Source: a virus. Taken from it: 20,261 nt of DNA. The position numbers were made by a program, and so were the translations under genes. Within the stretch, counting starts at the first letter, position 1. Each line of letters begins with the position of its first letter. Below are positions 1-4,890 of the stretch, one piece after another. The notes under the pieces are model-generated. The model made no database searches, was not told where the DNA came from, and saw only the letters and a program-made list of their open reading frames with translations. The stretch lies in the IMG/VR virus record IMGVR_UViG_3300024517_000138, positions 1 through 20,261 of that record. The stretch is one strand, 5' to 3'.

Positions 1-90
1 CTTTGGTGAGTGGTGCCGCTTTGGTGAGGGGTGCCGCTTTGGTGAGGGGTGCCGCTTTGGTGAGTGGTGCCGCTTTGGTGAGGGGTGCCG
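1..90 (+). repeat. Five tandem copies of an 18-bp unit
   Basis: Five contiguous 18-bp units start at 1, 19, 37, 55 and 73. They are identical except at one base, where G or T switches the fourth codon of the encoded hexapeptide between GGG (Gly) and TGG (Trp). A sixth copy begins at 91 (CTTTG) and then diverges. The array probably extends left of the window. Because 18 is a multiple of three, gain or loss of units keeps the reading frame of the hexapeptide-repeat gene. Confidence 0.95.
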
Positions 91-355
91 CTTTGAGGGC
101 AAAGAAGGTGATACAGACCACGCGAGTCATAAACTACCATTTGTTGCTATGGGTGGTTTCGGATCAGAAAACAGAACCACCTACTTTTTCAATCTAAAGT
201 CAGGGATATTTGTTCGTTGTGGCTGTTTCTCTGGAACAATGGAAGAGTTTAGATTGAAAGTTAAAACCGAATACGGTAATTCCAATAATGGGAAGGAATA
301 CCAAATGATGGCTGATCTGGCAGTGATGCGGATTAATAACACGCCATTTAACTAG
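2..355 (+). CDS. FGxxC hexapeptide-repeat protein, 5'-truncated by window edge
   Basis: This open frame runs into the window from the left and ends at TAG 353-355, so the start codon lies outside. The first 30 residues are five copies of a six-residue repeat, FGEWCR or FGEGCR. After a short linker comes a globular tail beginning MGGFGSENRTTYFF, with a GCFSGTMEEF segment and an EYGNSNNGKEY segment. From memory, phage and bacterial proteins pair FGxxC hexapeptide arrays with just this kind of GCFxGTxxEF tail; their function is unknown. Six-residue periodicity is typical of left-handed beta-helix folds, so a beta-helical rod capped by the tail is a reasonable inference. The ATG at 149 is only an internal methionine. 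The frame starting at 3 (VRGAAL repeats) is its shadow. Confidence 0.7.
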   Translation, partial: FGEWCRFGEGCRFGEGCRFGEWCRFGEGCRFEGKEGDTDHASHKLPFVAMGGFGSENRTTYFFNLKSGIFVRCGCFSGTMEEFRLKVKTEYGNSNNGKEYQMMADLAVMRINNTPFN

Positions 356-366
356 AGGGTGAAGAG

Positions 367-567
367 ATGAGCGATTATCCCAAAGTTGTACGAAAAGTTA
401 ATCTATCAGGCAGGCAGATTAGAAAAACCTGCGTGGTATGCAAAGAGCACACTAACATGGGTATTGAGGTGCAGCACGACTGGTTTAGAGGCGGTGATAG
501 CGTGGTTAAGGTGTGTAAAAGCTGCCAGTTTGGGCTTACCGATAGCGGCTTACTTGACCTTATTTAA
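367..567 (+). CDS. Small CxxC/CxxC zinc-finger-like protein (66 aa)
   Basis: This ORF starts with ATG 9-12 nt after a GGGTGAAGAG purine-rich site. It contains two cysteine pairs, C22-x2-C25 and C50-x2-C53, the pattern of a four-cysteine zinc ribbon or treble-clef-like knuckle, with a basic N-terminus. I do not recognise a family with known function. The alternative frame 386-595 overlaps it, but this frame is preferred for its conserved cysteine geometry, better ribosome binding site and fit to the leader cassette that follows its TAA. It is the first of several cysteine-rich miniproteins in this arm and may bind nucleic acid or a host protein, which is inference only. Confidence 0.65.
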   Translation: MSDYPKVVRKVNLSGRQIRKTCVVCKEHTNMGIEVQHDWFRGGDSVVKVCKSCQFGLTDSGLLDLI

Positions 568-591
568 CCCATCAACAGGAGAGGCAGAACA

Positions 592-807
592 GTGAGTGAG
601 ACACAATACGAGCAGGAGACGGCTAGACTAAAGCGAATGCAATGGGATGCTGATTTCCCATGCGGATTGAGAAATTGCTTTCATGCGGCAGGTATCACAA
701 GTAAAAAGCAGCTTATAGATTACAGAAAGGCTGGAGGTAGCTTCACAAGATTTACGGGTATTGGTGAAAAATACGAATCTATGATACTGGAATGGCTGGA
801 TATTTAA
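592..807 (+). CDS. Small HhH protein resembling RNA polymerase alpha-CTD (71 aa)
   Basis: Translation starts at GTG 592, served by AGGAGAGG at 577-584. After a charged N-terminal helix (residues 1-18), residues 25-68 follow the layout of the RNA polymerase alpha-subunit C-terminal domain: an NC pair (N28-C29) in an LRNCFHAAGI segment, a K-x2-LIDY helix, then TGIGEKYESMILEWL. This resembles the alpha-CTD pattern NCLK...I...GDL...NLGKKSLTEI. Helix-hairpin-helix domains of this kind bind DNA and contact transcription factors. A phage protein of only this domain could compete with or recruit host RNA polymerase. The fold similarity is read by eye and the role is inference. Confidence 0.55.
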   Translation: MSETQYEQETARLKRMQWDADFPCGLRNCFHAAGITSKKQLIDYRKAGGSFTRFTGIGEKYESMILEWLDI

Positions 808-829
808 CCCATCCACAAGGCGAGAGACT

Positions 830-1006
830 ATGAAACTAAGATACCGAGGGAAATACAACGGCAAGCCGATTCAAGGGTTTAGCGTTAAGTTTTCGCTGCA
901 TGTAATGGATTGGTGGTGGAAGCCTATATTTTTCTGGAACTATGGAGAGCCTTATTTCATATGGCTTTGCTTCACCTTTCGCGGATACCCGGAATATAAA
1001 TCATGA
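830..1006 (+). CDS. Small aromatic-rich protein of unknown function (58 aa)
   Basis: The ATG at 830 follows a cassette with AAGGCGAGAG (817-826). The product is 58 residues, with a basic N-terminal 20 residues and then a strikingly aromatic stretch containing WWW at 28-30, FFW at 34-36 and further F/Y/W residues up to 53. No cysteine pattern or continuous transmembrane helix is seen, though the aromatic part could be peripheral to membranes. The stop TGA (1004-1006) overlaps the ATG of the next gene at 1003 as ATGA, which supports it as a real, translationally coupled gene. I do not recognise the family. Confidence 0.55.
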   Translation: MKLRYRGKYNGKPIQGFSVKFSLHVMDWWWKPIFFWNYGEPYFIWLCFTFRGYPEYKS

Positions 1007-1407
1007 GCAACATTAAATCAGGAGCAGTGGAAGGCGCAACAATACCGGCTAGGGTTGGGGATGTTGTTCGGGTAAAGCTTCTACATGGTAGCGCAGTGCA
1101 CACAATATCGAATATTCAAAACAGCCATATCATTGAGTTTGAGGGTACAGACTTCACAGCTAAAGCTTCTCAATGCACCCTCCAGCATAGGCCATTTATT
1201 GAATTCGACCAAATAATCTTTGCTAATGATATTGGTGAGAATGTGCATAAATTTACAGACACTAAGCAAGATGGACGGCATTACGTAATGCAGGGTGATG
1301 GGAGTTGTATATTCAGTGTTCCAGCAAACCACCCAAAATACGAAATGCTCCACAGGCTGCCCGCCCTCCGCAACGCACCCGACTATAACCCAACAGGAGA
1401 AAGGTAG
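1003..1407 (+). CDS. Hypothetical phage protein (134 aa)
   Basis: This ORF begins in the ATGA overlap with the preceding small gene and ends with TAG directly abutting the next ATG at 1408. The N-terminal half (about residues 15-65) alternates short hydrophobic and polar stretches (DVVRVKLLHG, HTISNI, IIEFEGTDF), suggesting a small beta domain. The C-terminal half has no recognisable motif. Its last codons carry a copy of the region's leader cassette (AACCCAACAGGAGAAAGG), which supplies the ribosome binding site for the next gene from inside this coding region. Function is unknown. Confidence 0.65.
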   Translation: MSNIKSGAVEGATIPARVGDVVRVKLLHGSAVHTISNIQNSHIIEFEGTDFTAKASQCTLQHRPFIEFDQIIFANDIGENVHKFTDTKQDGRHYVMQGDGSCIFSVPANHPKYEMLHRLPALRNAPDYNPTGER

Positions 1408-1638
1408 ATGGACTACGGAAACTCAATGATCCACACACGCACCCTTGAGAAAGTGCCTTCAAACAGCCGTAGAAGATGTACATGCGGGTGCAAAAAGAGG
1501 GCTACGCATATTGGATGTGCTAACGGGCTGGGCATGACAGGAGGCTGTGAGCTGTCAGTGAGACGGTGGGTTAAAGATCCTAAATCATGTATCCAGCAGA
1601 AAAACAGAAGCAATAACCCAGTCTATAGAGGAGAATAG
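1408..1638 (+). CDS. Cysteine-rich small protein, likely zinc-binding (76 aa)
   Basis: The ATG at 1408 follows the previous stop with no gap; AGGAGAAAGG at 1393-1402 is the ribosome binding site. The centre holds a dense cysteine cluster, C24-x-C26-x-C28, then H34, C37, C47 and C61, flanked by arginines (RRR at 21-23, VRRW at 51-54). This fits a metal-binding nucleic-acid-binding miniprotein. Similar RRRCxCGC-type proteins occur in phage genomes as far as I recall, without assigned function. Its last codons encode RGE from TAGAGGAGAA, doubling as the ribosome binding site for the lipoprotein gene downstream. Confidence 0.6.
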   Translation: MDYGNSMIHTRTLEKVPSNSRRRCTCGCKKRATHIGCANGLGMTGGCELSVRRWVKDPKSCIQQKNRSNNPVYRGE

Positions 1639-1642
1639 ATCA

Positions 1643-1822
1643 ATGAAGTACATTTTAATTTTGGTGTTTGTTGTTATAGCTGGTTGTGATGTTGAGGGCT
1701 GGAAGGTCAATCAAGCCACTCAAGTGTGTGGTGCTGACCGGATTGGAGTTATTATCGGTGAGGGAACGCCCTTTGAGTCGTTTCGCTGCGCTGATGGATC
1801 ACGGCATGAGTTTAAATATTAA
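1643..1822 (+). CDS. Predicted small lipoprotein (59 aa)
   Basis: The ATG at 1643 lies about 10 nt after GAGGAGAA (1627-1634). Residues 1-15 form a compact lipoprotein signal peptide: MK, a hydrophobic core ILILVFVV and the lipobox IAGC with cysteine at 15. The predicted mature part is 45 residues, starting CDVEGW and containing two more cysteines (C29, C49) that could form a disulfide. Such a protein would be lipidated and held at the inner or outer membrane. Phage lipoproteins of this size include superinfection-exclusion proteins (Cor/Llp type) and Rz1 spanins. Rz1 is unlikely because it is proline-rich and embedded in Rz. Exclusion is inference only. Confidence 0.65.
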   Translation: MKYILILVFVVIAGCDVEGWKVNQATQVCGADRIGVIIGEGTPFESFRCADGSRHEFKY

Positions 1823-1852
1823 CCCCACATAAACAAGAGGAAGGTAATAGAG

Positions 1853-2083
1853 ATGAGTAACACGGATAATCTGAAGGTGTGCCCAAAGTGCAGCACAACC
1901 GATTGTATTAAGGTAGGGCTAAATGATCATGGAAAGTGGGGCGTGTATTCCCCCTGCTGGACACGGCAGGAGGCTCTTCCACCACTGGAAGGCTGGGAGT
2001 ATTATGAAACAGGAAAGGCAATAGCAGAAATGTATCCAGATGCCGAGTGGTCAAAAGAGTTTAATTTGAGGGTTGGGAAATGA
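1853..2083 (+). CDS. Small protein with N-terminal CxxC motif (76 aa)
   Basis: The ATG at 1853 is preceded by AGAGGAAGG (1836-1844) in a leader cassette, with ATAGAG nearer the start. The N-terminus has C10-P-K-C13 and C18, plus C35, consistent with a small zinc ribbon. The remainder (GWEYYETGKAIAEMYPDAEW) reads as a helical, acidic tail. Its stop TGA overlaps the ATG of the next gene (2080-2083, ATGA), so the pair is probably translationally coupled. No specific function is recognised. Confidence 0.6.
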   Translation: MSNTDNLKVCPKCSTTDCIKVGLNDHGKWGVYSPCWTRQEALPPLEGWEYYETGKAIAEMYPDAEWSKEFNLRVGK

Positions 2084-2556
2084 GTAAATATTTTGTATAT
2101 GCCCCAGAGCAAGGAGGGTTTAAATACTTCCACACTGAGCGAGATGCATTAAAGGCGATGGAAAAAGAAAAAGCATACTGGCTAGAAGATGCCAAAGGAA
2201 GCGGTGAGTGGAATAGCTTGGCAGAAACTACATTTATGGGGAGAGTAACCCGCGAACACTGGATAGATGATAGTGGCAACCTTAAGCTGGTAGCTATAAA
2301 AGACGAGGAGCTGGATAGACTGGGAGGATTCTGTAAAGAGTTTGTATTCGGTGAGGATAACCCAGAGGAATACCAATCTGAAATTGATAAGCGTGATGCC
2401 GAGATAGAGCGGTTAAAGGTATTGCTAACACTAGCCACCTGTCCCGCGTGTGATGGTTCAGGGGTGTATTACGATAACTACGGCGAGCTAGAGCAATGCC
2501 AGTGGTGCTATGAGCGAGAGCAAGCCATTCAACCCAACACAGAGGGAGAGAAGTAA
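2080..2556 (+). CDS. Hypothetical protein with C-terminal DnaJ-like zinc knuckle (158 aa)
   Basis: This is the largest complete gene of the left arm. It starts in an ATGA overlap. Residues 1-30 (KYFVYAPEQGGFKYFHTERDALKAMEKE) resemble the start of a fold common in phage hypothetical proteins. Residues 95-117 are a charged helix. The C-terminus has C121-PA-C124-DGSG and C140-QW-C143, half of the CxxCxGxG zinc pattern seen in DnaJ and many phage Lar/ninF-type zinc proteins. The domain order suggests a sensor or scaffold region followed by a metal knuckle. Function is unknown. Its TAA overlaps the next ATG (TAATG, 2554-2558). Confidence 0.65.
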   Translation: MSKYFVYAPEQGGFKYFHTERDALKAMEKEKAYWLEDAKGSGEWNSLAETTFMGRVTREHWIDDSGNLKLVAIKDEELDRLGGFCKEFVFGEDNPEEYQSEIDKRDAEIERLKVLLTLATCPACDGSGVYYDNYGELEQCQWCYEREQAIQPNTEGEK

Positions 2557-2720
2557 TGGGTATTGAGGATTATGTTGTTTTAGTGGATAAGTTTGAGGAG
2601 AATACCAACGCAGCGGGGTTTTGCTTTCCTTGTAATTCCTGCAAGCATAATAAAAACGCAGACGATGAGGCACCTTGTAATGCGTGTGACCATAATTGCA
2701 ACAGCGTAACCACCGAATAG
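2556..2720 (+). CDS. Cysteine-rich miniprotein (54 aa)
   Basis: Translation begins at ATG 2556, overlapping the previous TAA; GAGGGAGAGAAG at 2541-2552 is a strong ribosome binding site. The protein is acidic at the N-terminus and cysteine-rich from residue 23 on: C23, C26, C29, H31, C41, C44, H46, C48. The spacing C-x2-C-x2-C...C-x2-C-x-H-x-C suggests coordination of one or two zinc ions. No family with known role is recognised. The coupling to the previous zinc-knuckle gene suggests the two are expressed together. Confidence 0.55.
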   Translation: MGIEDYVVLVDKFEENTNAAGFCFPCNSCKHNKNADDEAPCNACDHNCNSVTTE

Positions 2721-2733
2721 AGAGGAGAGTAAT

Positions 2734-2901
2734 ATGTTTAAAAGTTTAACTGGTTTAGTGACCGATGTTGTAAAAGTAGTTGCAGCCCCTGTTGAGATTG
2801 CGGTGGATGCAACCAGAGTCGTGACAAAGCCTGTTGCAGACTTAGCAGAAGAAGCGGTGGCAGAAGTCAAGGAAATAACGAGGGAGATTACGGAGGACTG
2901 A
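2734..2901 (+). CDS. Small amphipathic Val/Ala-rich phage protein (55 aa)
   Basis: The ATG at 2734 follows AGAGGAGAG (2721-2729). The product starts MFKSLTGLVTDVVKVVAAPVEIAVDA and ends with an acidic helix (EEAVAEVKEITREITED). It looks like one long amphipathic helix with valine and alanine on one face, with no charged-free stretch long enough for a convincing transmembrane span. Short proteins with this MFKxLxGLVxDVVKV-type start are common in tailed phages and remain uncharacterised. Membrane association is possible but not shown. Confidence 0.55.
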   Translation: MFKSLTGLVTDVVKVVAAPVEIAVDATRVVTKPVADLAEEAVAEVKEITREITED

Positions 2902-2946
2902 TTACCCTATAGAGCAACATTTAACCATTAACAAACAGAGGTAAGC

Positions 2947-3192
2947 ATGATAAACAGAGAAGAGGGAGCAATGTTACTAACTCACCACCTAAAAGGAGTG
3001 GGAAAGCTCTCTAAGGCGGCAGAAAGGTGCGGCTGTAGCGCCTCACAGCTCTCTAGAGCGAAATACAACGACGCCCCTATACCTATGGGTGTCCTAAAAG
3101 AAATGGGCCTGAGACGCATTACAGAGCGTTCTGGGGAGTCGCGTAACTACAAGCAGGTAATAGGATATGAGCATGATACGGAGAGAAGGTAA
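2947..3192 (+). CDS. Putative HTH DNA-binding protein (81 aa)
   Basis: The ATG at 2947 follows CAGAGGTAAGC. Residues 19-41 (GKLSKAAERCGCSASQLSRAKYN) have the spacing of a helix-turn-helix: a first helix with AAERCG, a turn, and a recognition helix SASQLSRA. They are followed by PIPMGVLKEMGL, a segment typical of small phage Cro-like or CII-like regulators where the domain closes with a VLxxMGL helix. The C-terminal 25 residues are basic and polar. A DNA-binding regulator of this gene cluster is the likely role. An extended -10 promoter lies just past its 3' end. Assignment to a named repressor family is not possible by eye. Confidence 0.55.
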   Translation: MINREEGAMLLTHHLKGVGKLSKAAERCGCSASQLSRAKYNDAPIPMGVLKEMGLRRITERSGESRNYKQVIGYEHDTERR

Positions 3193-3262
3193 GTTCTGGT
3201 TCTTTGAATATGGTATAATACGGGTCTTTGGTATTGGGTACAGATTTAAATTCATGAGGTAG
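3173..3262 (+). CDS. Micro-ORF, basic aromatic peptide (29 aa)
   Basis: The ATG at 3173 overlaps the 3' end of the HTH gene by 20 nt in another frame, and TAG ends at 3262, three bases before the next start. The peptide is basic and aromatic (FWFFEYG, RFKFMR). No strong ribosome binding site is seen (TAGGATATGAGC upstream is moderate). An extended -10 element lies inside it, so the DNA may instead serve mainly as a promoter. It may not be a protein at all. Confidence 0.3.
   Translation: MIRREGKFWFFEYGIIRVFGIGYRFKFMR
3211..3219 (+). promoter_or_regulatory. Extended -10 promoter element (TGGTATAAT)
   Basis: The sequence TGGTATAAT is a perfect extended -10 hexamer (TGn followed by TATAAT) for sigma70-type RNA polymerase. 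Extended -10 promoters can work with a poor -35, and none better than AAGTTC is seen at the right distance. Initiation would fall near 3226, giving a transcript that covers the overlapping micro-ORFs from 3265 on and then possibly the terminase genes. It sits just after the putative HTH gene, so that protein could control it. Confidence 0.45.
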
Positions 3263-3264
3263 AA

Positions 3265-3345
3265 GTGAAAGCAGTAGCAGTATGTTTATTAATGGTATGT
3301 GTAATAATTGGAATGTTGGTGAAAGAGGTGGTTACAACGGTATGA
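3265..3345 (+). CDS. Micro-ORF, hydrophobic membrane peptide (26 aa)
   Basis: GTG 3265 is preceded by GAGGTAGAA (3256-3264). The 26-residue product has one lysine, then a nearly uninterrupted hydrophobic stretch (AVAVCLLMVCVIIGMLV, residues 3-19) long enough to cross a membrane, and a short charged tail. It lies in a tight row of small genes, which supports expression, but its small size makes chance occurrence possible. No function can be named. Confidence 0.35.
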   Translation: MKAVAVCLLMVCVIIGMLVKEVVTTV

Positions 3346-3382
3346 AAGAGTGATAGCATGGGGTTTTCCAAGGGATTAGGTT

Positions 3383-3550
3383 ATGTTCAAATCGGAAACT
3401 ATAGAGGAGTTCATAGCAAGGGGTGGAACCATCACACCTGTTCCCAAAGGGCAATCAGCTCTAGACCACAAGAACTGTAGACCGGCAGGATACAACAAAG
3501 CCATGCTAAAGGCAGGAAAGAGTGGAACCAAGGCGAGTAGATCAAGATGA
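3383..3550 (+). CDS. Small phage protein with IEEFIARGGxI motif (55 aa)
   Basis: The ATG at 3383 follows AAGGGATTAGG (3370-3380). The N-terminus reads MFKSETIEEFIARGGTITPVP, a motif (IxEFLxRGGxIxxxP) that I recognise from many small uncharacterised phage and prophage proteins. The rest is basic and lysine-rich. The stop TGA (3548-3550) overlaps the next ATG at 3547 as ATGA. The competing frame 3358-3480 lacks this motif and is rejected. Function is unknown, although a helix plus basic tail would suit nucleic acid binding. Confidence 0.6.
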   Translation: MFKSETIEEFIARGGTITPVPKGQSALDHKNCRPAGYNKAMLKAGKSGTKASRSR

Positions 3551-3804
3551 GTAAATTCCAACTACATCAAAGAGACAGCGCTATAATCATCAGAGAGGGT
3601 GGTGTATTTGAGTTAAGACTACCAGGAGATGAAACCCTTTCTTTTAAGGCTGCTGATGTACAAGGTGATACAATGGATGAGGCTGCTAGTAAAATCATAG
3701 CCTACGCCCTCTGTAAGTCATGGGAGTGTGACGAGATAAGGGATTTAATACTCCAGTACGCTTTTAAAGAGGCGGAAGAGGATCGGAAGATTATACTACC
3801 ATGA
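3547..3804 (+). CDS. Hypothetical protein (85 aa)
   Basis: This ORF starts and ends in ATGA overlaps (3547-3550 and 3801-3804). Residues 1-45 look like a small beta domain (AIIIREGGVFELRLPG, LSFKAADVQG). Residues 46-85 look alpha-helical and acidic (DEAASKIIAYALCKSW, RDLILQYAFKEAEED). No known family is recognised. The strict overlap at both ends makes it a secure gene of the coupled cluster. Confidence 0.6.
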   Translation: MSKFQLHQRDSAIIIREGGVFELRLPGDETLSFKAADVQGDTMDEAASKIIAYALCKSWECDEIRDLILQYAFKEAEEDRKIILP

Positions 3805-3965
3805 ACTGCGAACACCCACACATAGCACAGATATTCTGGATTACCACAGTAGACAAAGGGGATACTAAGCACAACGGTAAATACTGTAGAGCCTGCGGTA
3901 AGGCTAAACGCAAAGAACTAAAGGAGGAGGGCATAGAATCCACTGTAAAGCCCTTAATAGGATAA
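3801..3965 (+). CDS. Small Cys/His protein (54 aa)
   Basis: The ATG at 3801 overlaps the previous stop and TAA 3963-3965 overlaps the next ATG. Candidate metal ligands are C3, H5 or H7, then C29 and C32 in YCRACGKAKRKEL, followed by a basic helix. The arrangement suggests a single zinc site with a lysine-rich DNA- or RNA-contacting helix. This is inferred from residue pattern only; no named family is recognised. Confidence 0.55.
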   Translation: MNCEHPHIAQIFWITTVDKGDTKHNGKYCRACGKAKRKELKEEGIESTVKPLIG

Positions 3966-4168
3966 TGGAAATACCAAACGAAATATTAGAACAGTTCAAA
4001 CCTTTATCTAAACGACCATCAGATAACGGATACGCACAAAACAGCGTCACAATGGTAAATGGCAAGCCGGTAGCCACTGAAGAGCTAGGACAGTTCGAAG
4101 TAGACATAGATAAAAGCCTATCGACCAAGATGGATATAGTAAACAGGTATAAGGATAAAACCAAATGA
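3965..4168 (+). CDS. Hypothetical protein (67 aa)
   Basis: This small polar protein sits in a TAATG overlap at its start and an ATGA overlap at its end (4165-4168). It begins MEIPNEILEQFKPLSKRPSDNGYAQ and ends in a lysine-rich tail (RYKDKTK). No domain, cysteine motif or membrane segment is visible. Its existence rests on the overlaps at both ends and on continuous coding without competing frames. A downstream purine-poor start suggests it depends on coupling to the previous gene. Confidence 0.5.
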   Translation: MEIPNEILEQFKPLSKRPSDNGYAQNSVTMVNGKPVATEELGQFEVDIDKSLSTKMDIVNRYKDKTK

Positions 4169-4350
4169 ACATAAAGAACTTATCACAAGAGGAAGCCCAG
4201 AACCTCGTCTATCTACTAGAGAATGAAGAGGTAGACAGCTTCAACATGCTAGCACTAGACATCAGAAAGACGTTTAACATGCAAACCAGGCACCAAGAAC
4301 GGGAAGCAGTAGAAGATATGCGCCGTAAACTAGGGAGTTCTCTACAGTGA
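4165..4350 (+). CDS. Hypothetical helical protein (61 aa)
   Basis: The protein is predicted to be almost entirely alpha-helical (LSQEEAQNLVYLLENEEVD, QEREAVEDMRRKLG). It overlaps its neighbours at both ends, with GTG of the next gene inside its stop (GTGA, 4347-4350). There are no recognisable motifs. Small helical adaptors like this are frequent between early genes and terminase in phages, but no role can be assigned. Confidence 0.5.
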   Translation: MNIKNLSQEEAQNLVYLLENEEVDSFNMLALDIRKTFNMQTRHQEREAVEDMRRKLGSSLQ

Positions 4351-4520
4351 TTAACAAATGGATAGAGATCTGGAACAAAGACGCCCTAGAGTATGAAGGT
4401 ATAGAATACATGGAGCTTCCTACCACTATACAAAAGATAACGAAATACCAGGACTATGCGGCCATACGTTTACATAATGGCTACGTGTATGAGGTTGATA
4501 TGAAATGTACGGATAGCTAA
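4347..4520 (+). CDS. Hypothetical protein with GTG start (57 aa)
   Basis: GTG 4347 overlaps the previous TGA, and TAA 4518-4520 overlaps the ATG at 4520. The product has an aromatic N-terminus (INKWIEIWNKDALEYEGIEYMEL) and a short beta-like C-terminus (AIRLHNGYVYEVDMKC). AGGGAGTTC at 4332-4340 can serve as ribosome binding site. I see no named family. The opposite-strand ORF 4426-4710 is treated as its shadow. Confidence 0.5.
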   Translation: MINKWIEIWNKDALEYEGIEYMELPTTIQKITKYQDYAAIRLHNGYVYEVDMKCTDS

Positions 4521-4873
4521 TGGTTACCGCAGCCGCTGTTACTAACGCTACAGGTATAACACACAGCCTAATAGGAAACCTGACGGTAGACTCCCCATAC
4601 TCAGGCACCACACCAGAGCAAAGGAGATGGAACAAACCGATAGCTACACAGTTAGGCAACATATCCCATCTAGACAACTGGTCACTACTAACAATGTTCG
4701 TTATGGACAACCATAATCCAACACCTACGCACAGAACTACATGTACTACTCATACAGCAGCAGCACGTAATTGCCGAATGATAAGAATAGGAAAGTACGA
4801 ATACACACAAGAAGCTGGTAAGCTAGCACGACAATTAGCCTCTTCTTACGAAAAATCTACAGATATCAAATAG
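4520..4873 (+). CDS. Hypothetical protein with doubtful middle region (117 aa)
   Basis: The frame is open from ATG 4520 (overlapping the previous TAA) to TAG 4873. Residues 1-65 read plausibly (SPYSGTTPEQRRWNKPIATQLG) and residues 87-117 (MIRIGKYEYTQEAGKLARQL) look like a helical miniprotein. Residues 66-86 are an odd Thr/Asn/His-rich low-complexity stretch. In that stretch another frame (to TGA 4781) reads more protein-like and overlaps ATG 4778 as ATGA, the junction type used throughout this cluster. The interval may therefore hold two or three micro-genes or a frameshifted gene, with a separate gene at 4778-4873. No function is recognised. Confidence 0.4.
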   Translation: MVTAAAVTNATGITHSLIGNLTVDSPYSGTTPEQRRWNKPIATQLGNISHLDNWSLLTMFVMDNHNPTPTHRTTCTTHTAAARNCRMIRIGKYEYTQEAGKLARQLASSYEKSTDIK

Positions 4874-4890
4874 ATAGGATTGTATCAATT

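Noticed and set aside
1-90. Tandem 18-bp repeats as a replication origin iteron or CRISPR-like array
   Set aside because: The units are contiguous without spacers and keep one open frame continuing into a protein domain, so a coding repeat is the simpler explanation.
3-197. ORF reading the tandem repeat as VRGAAL
   Set aside because: It ends soon after the repeat. The frame 2-355 continues into a recognisable GCFSGTMEEF domain, so this is a shadow.
386-595. Alternative 69-residue + strand ORF overlapping the CxxC protein
   Set aside because: It has no ribosome binding site and no motif, while the overlapping frame 367-567 has paired CxxC motifs and a good start. Its GTGA overlap with 592 is probably chance.
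3358-3480. 40-residue ORF starting MGFSKGLGYV
   Set aside because: It overlaps the gene at 3383 that has the IEEFIARGG motif, a ribosome binding site and an ATGA junction.
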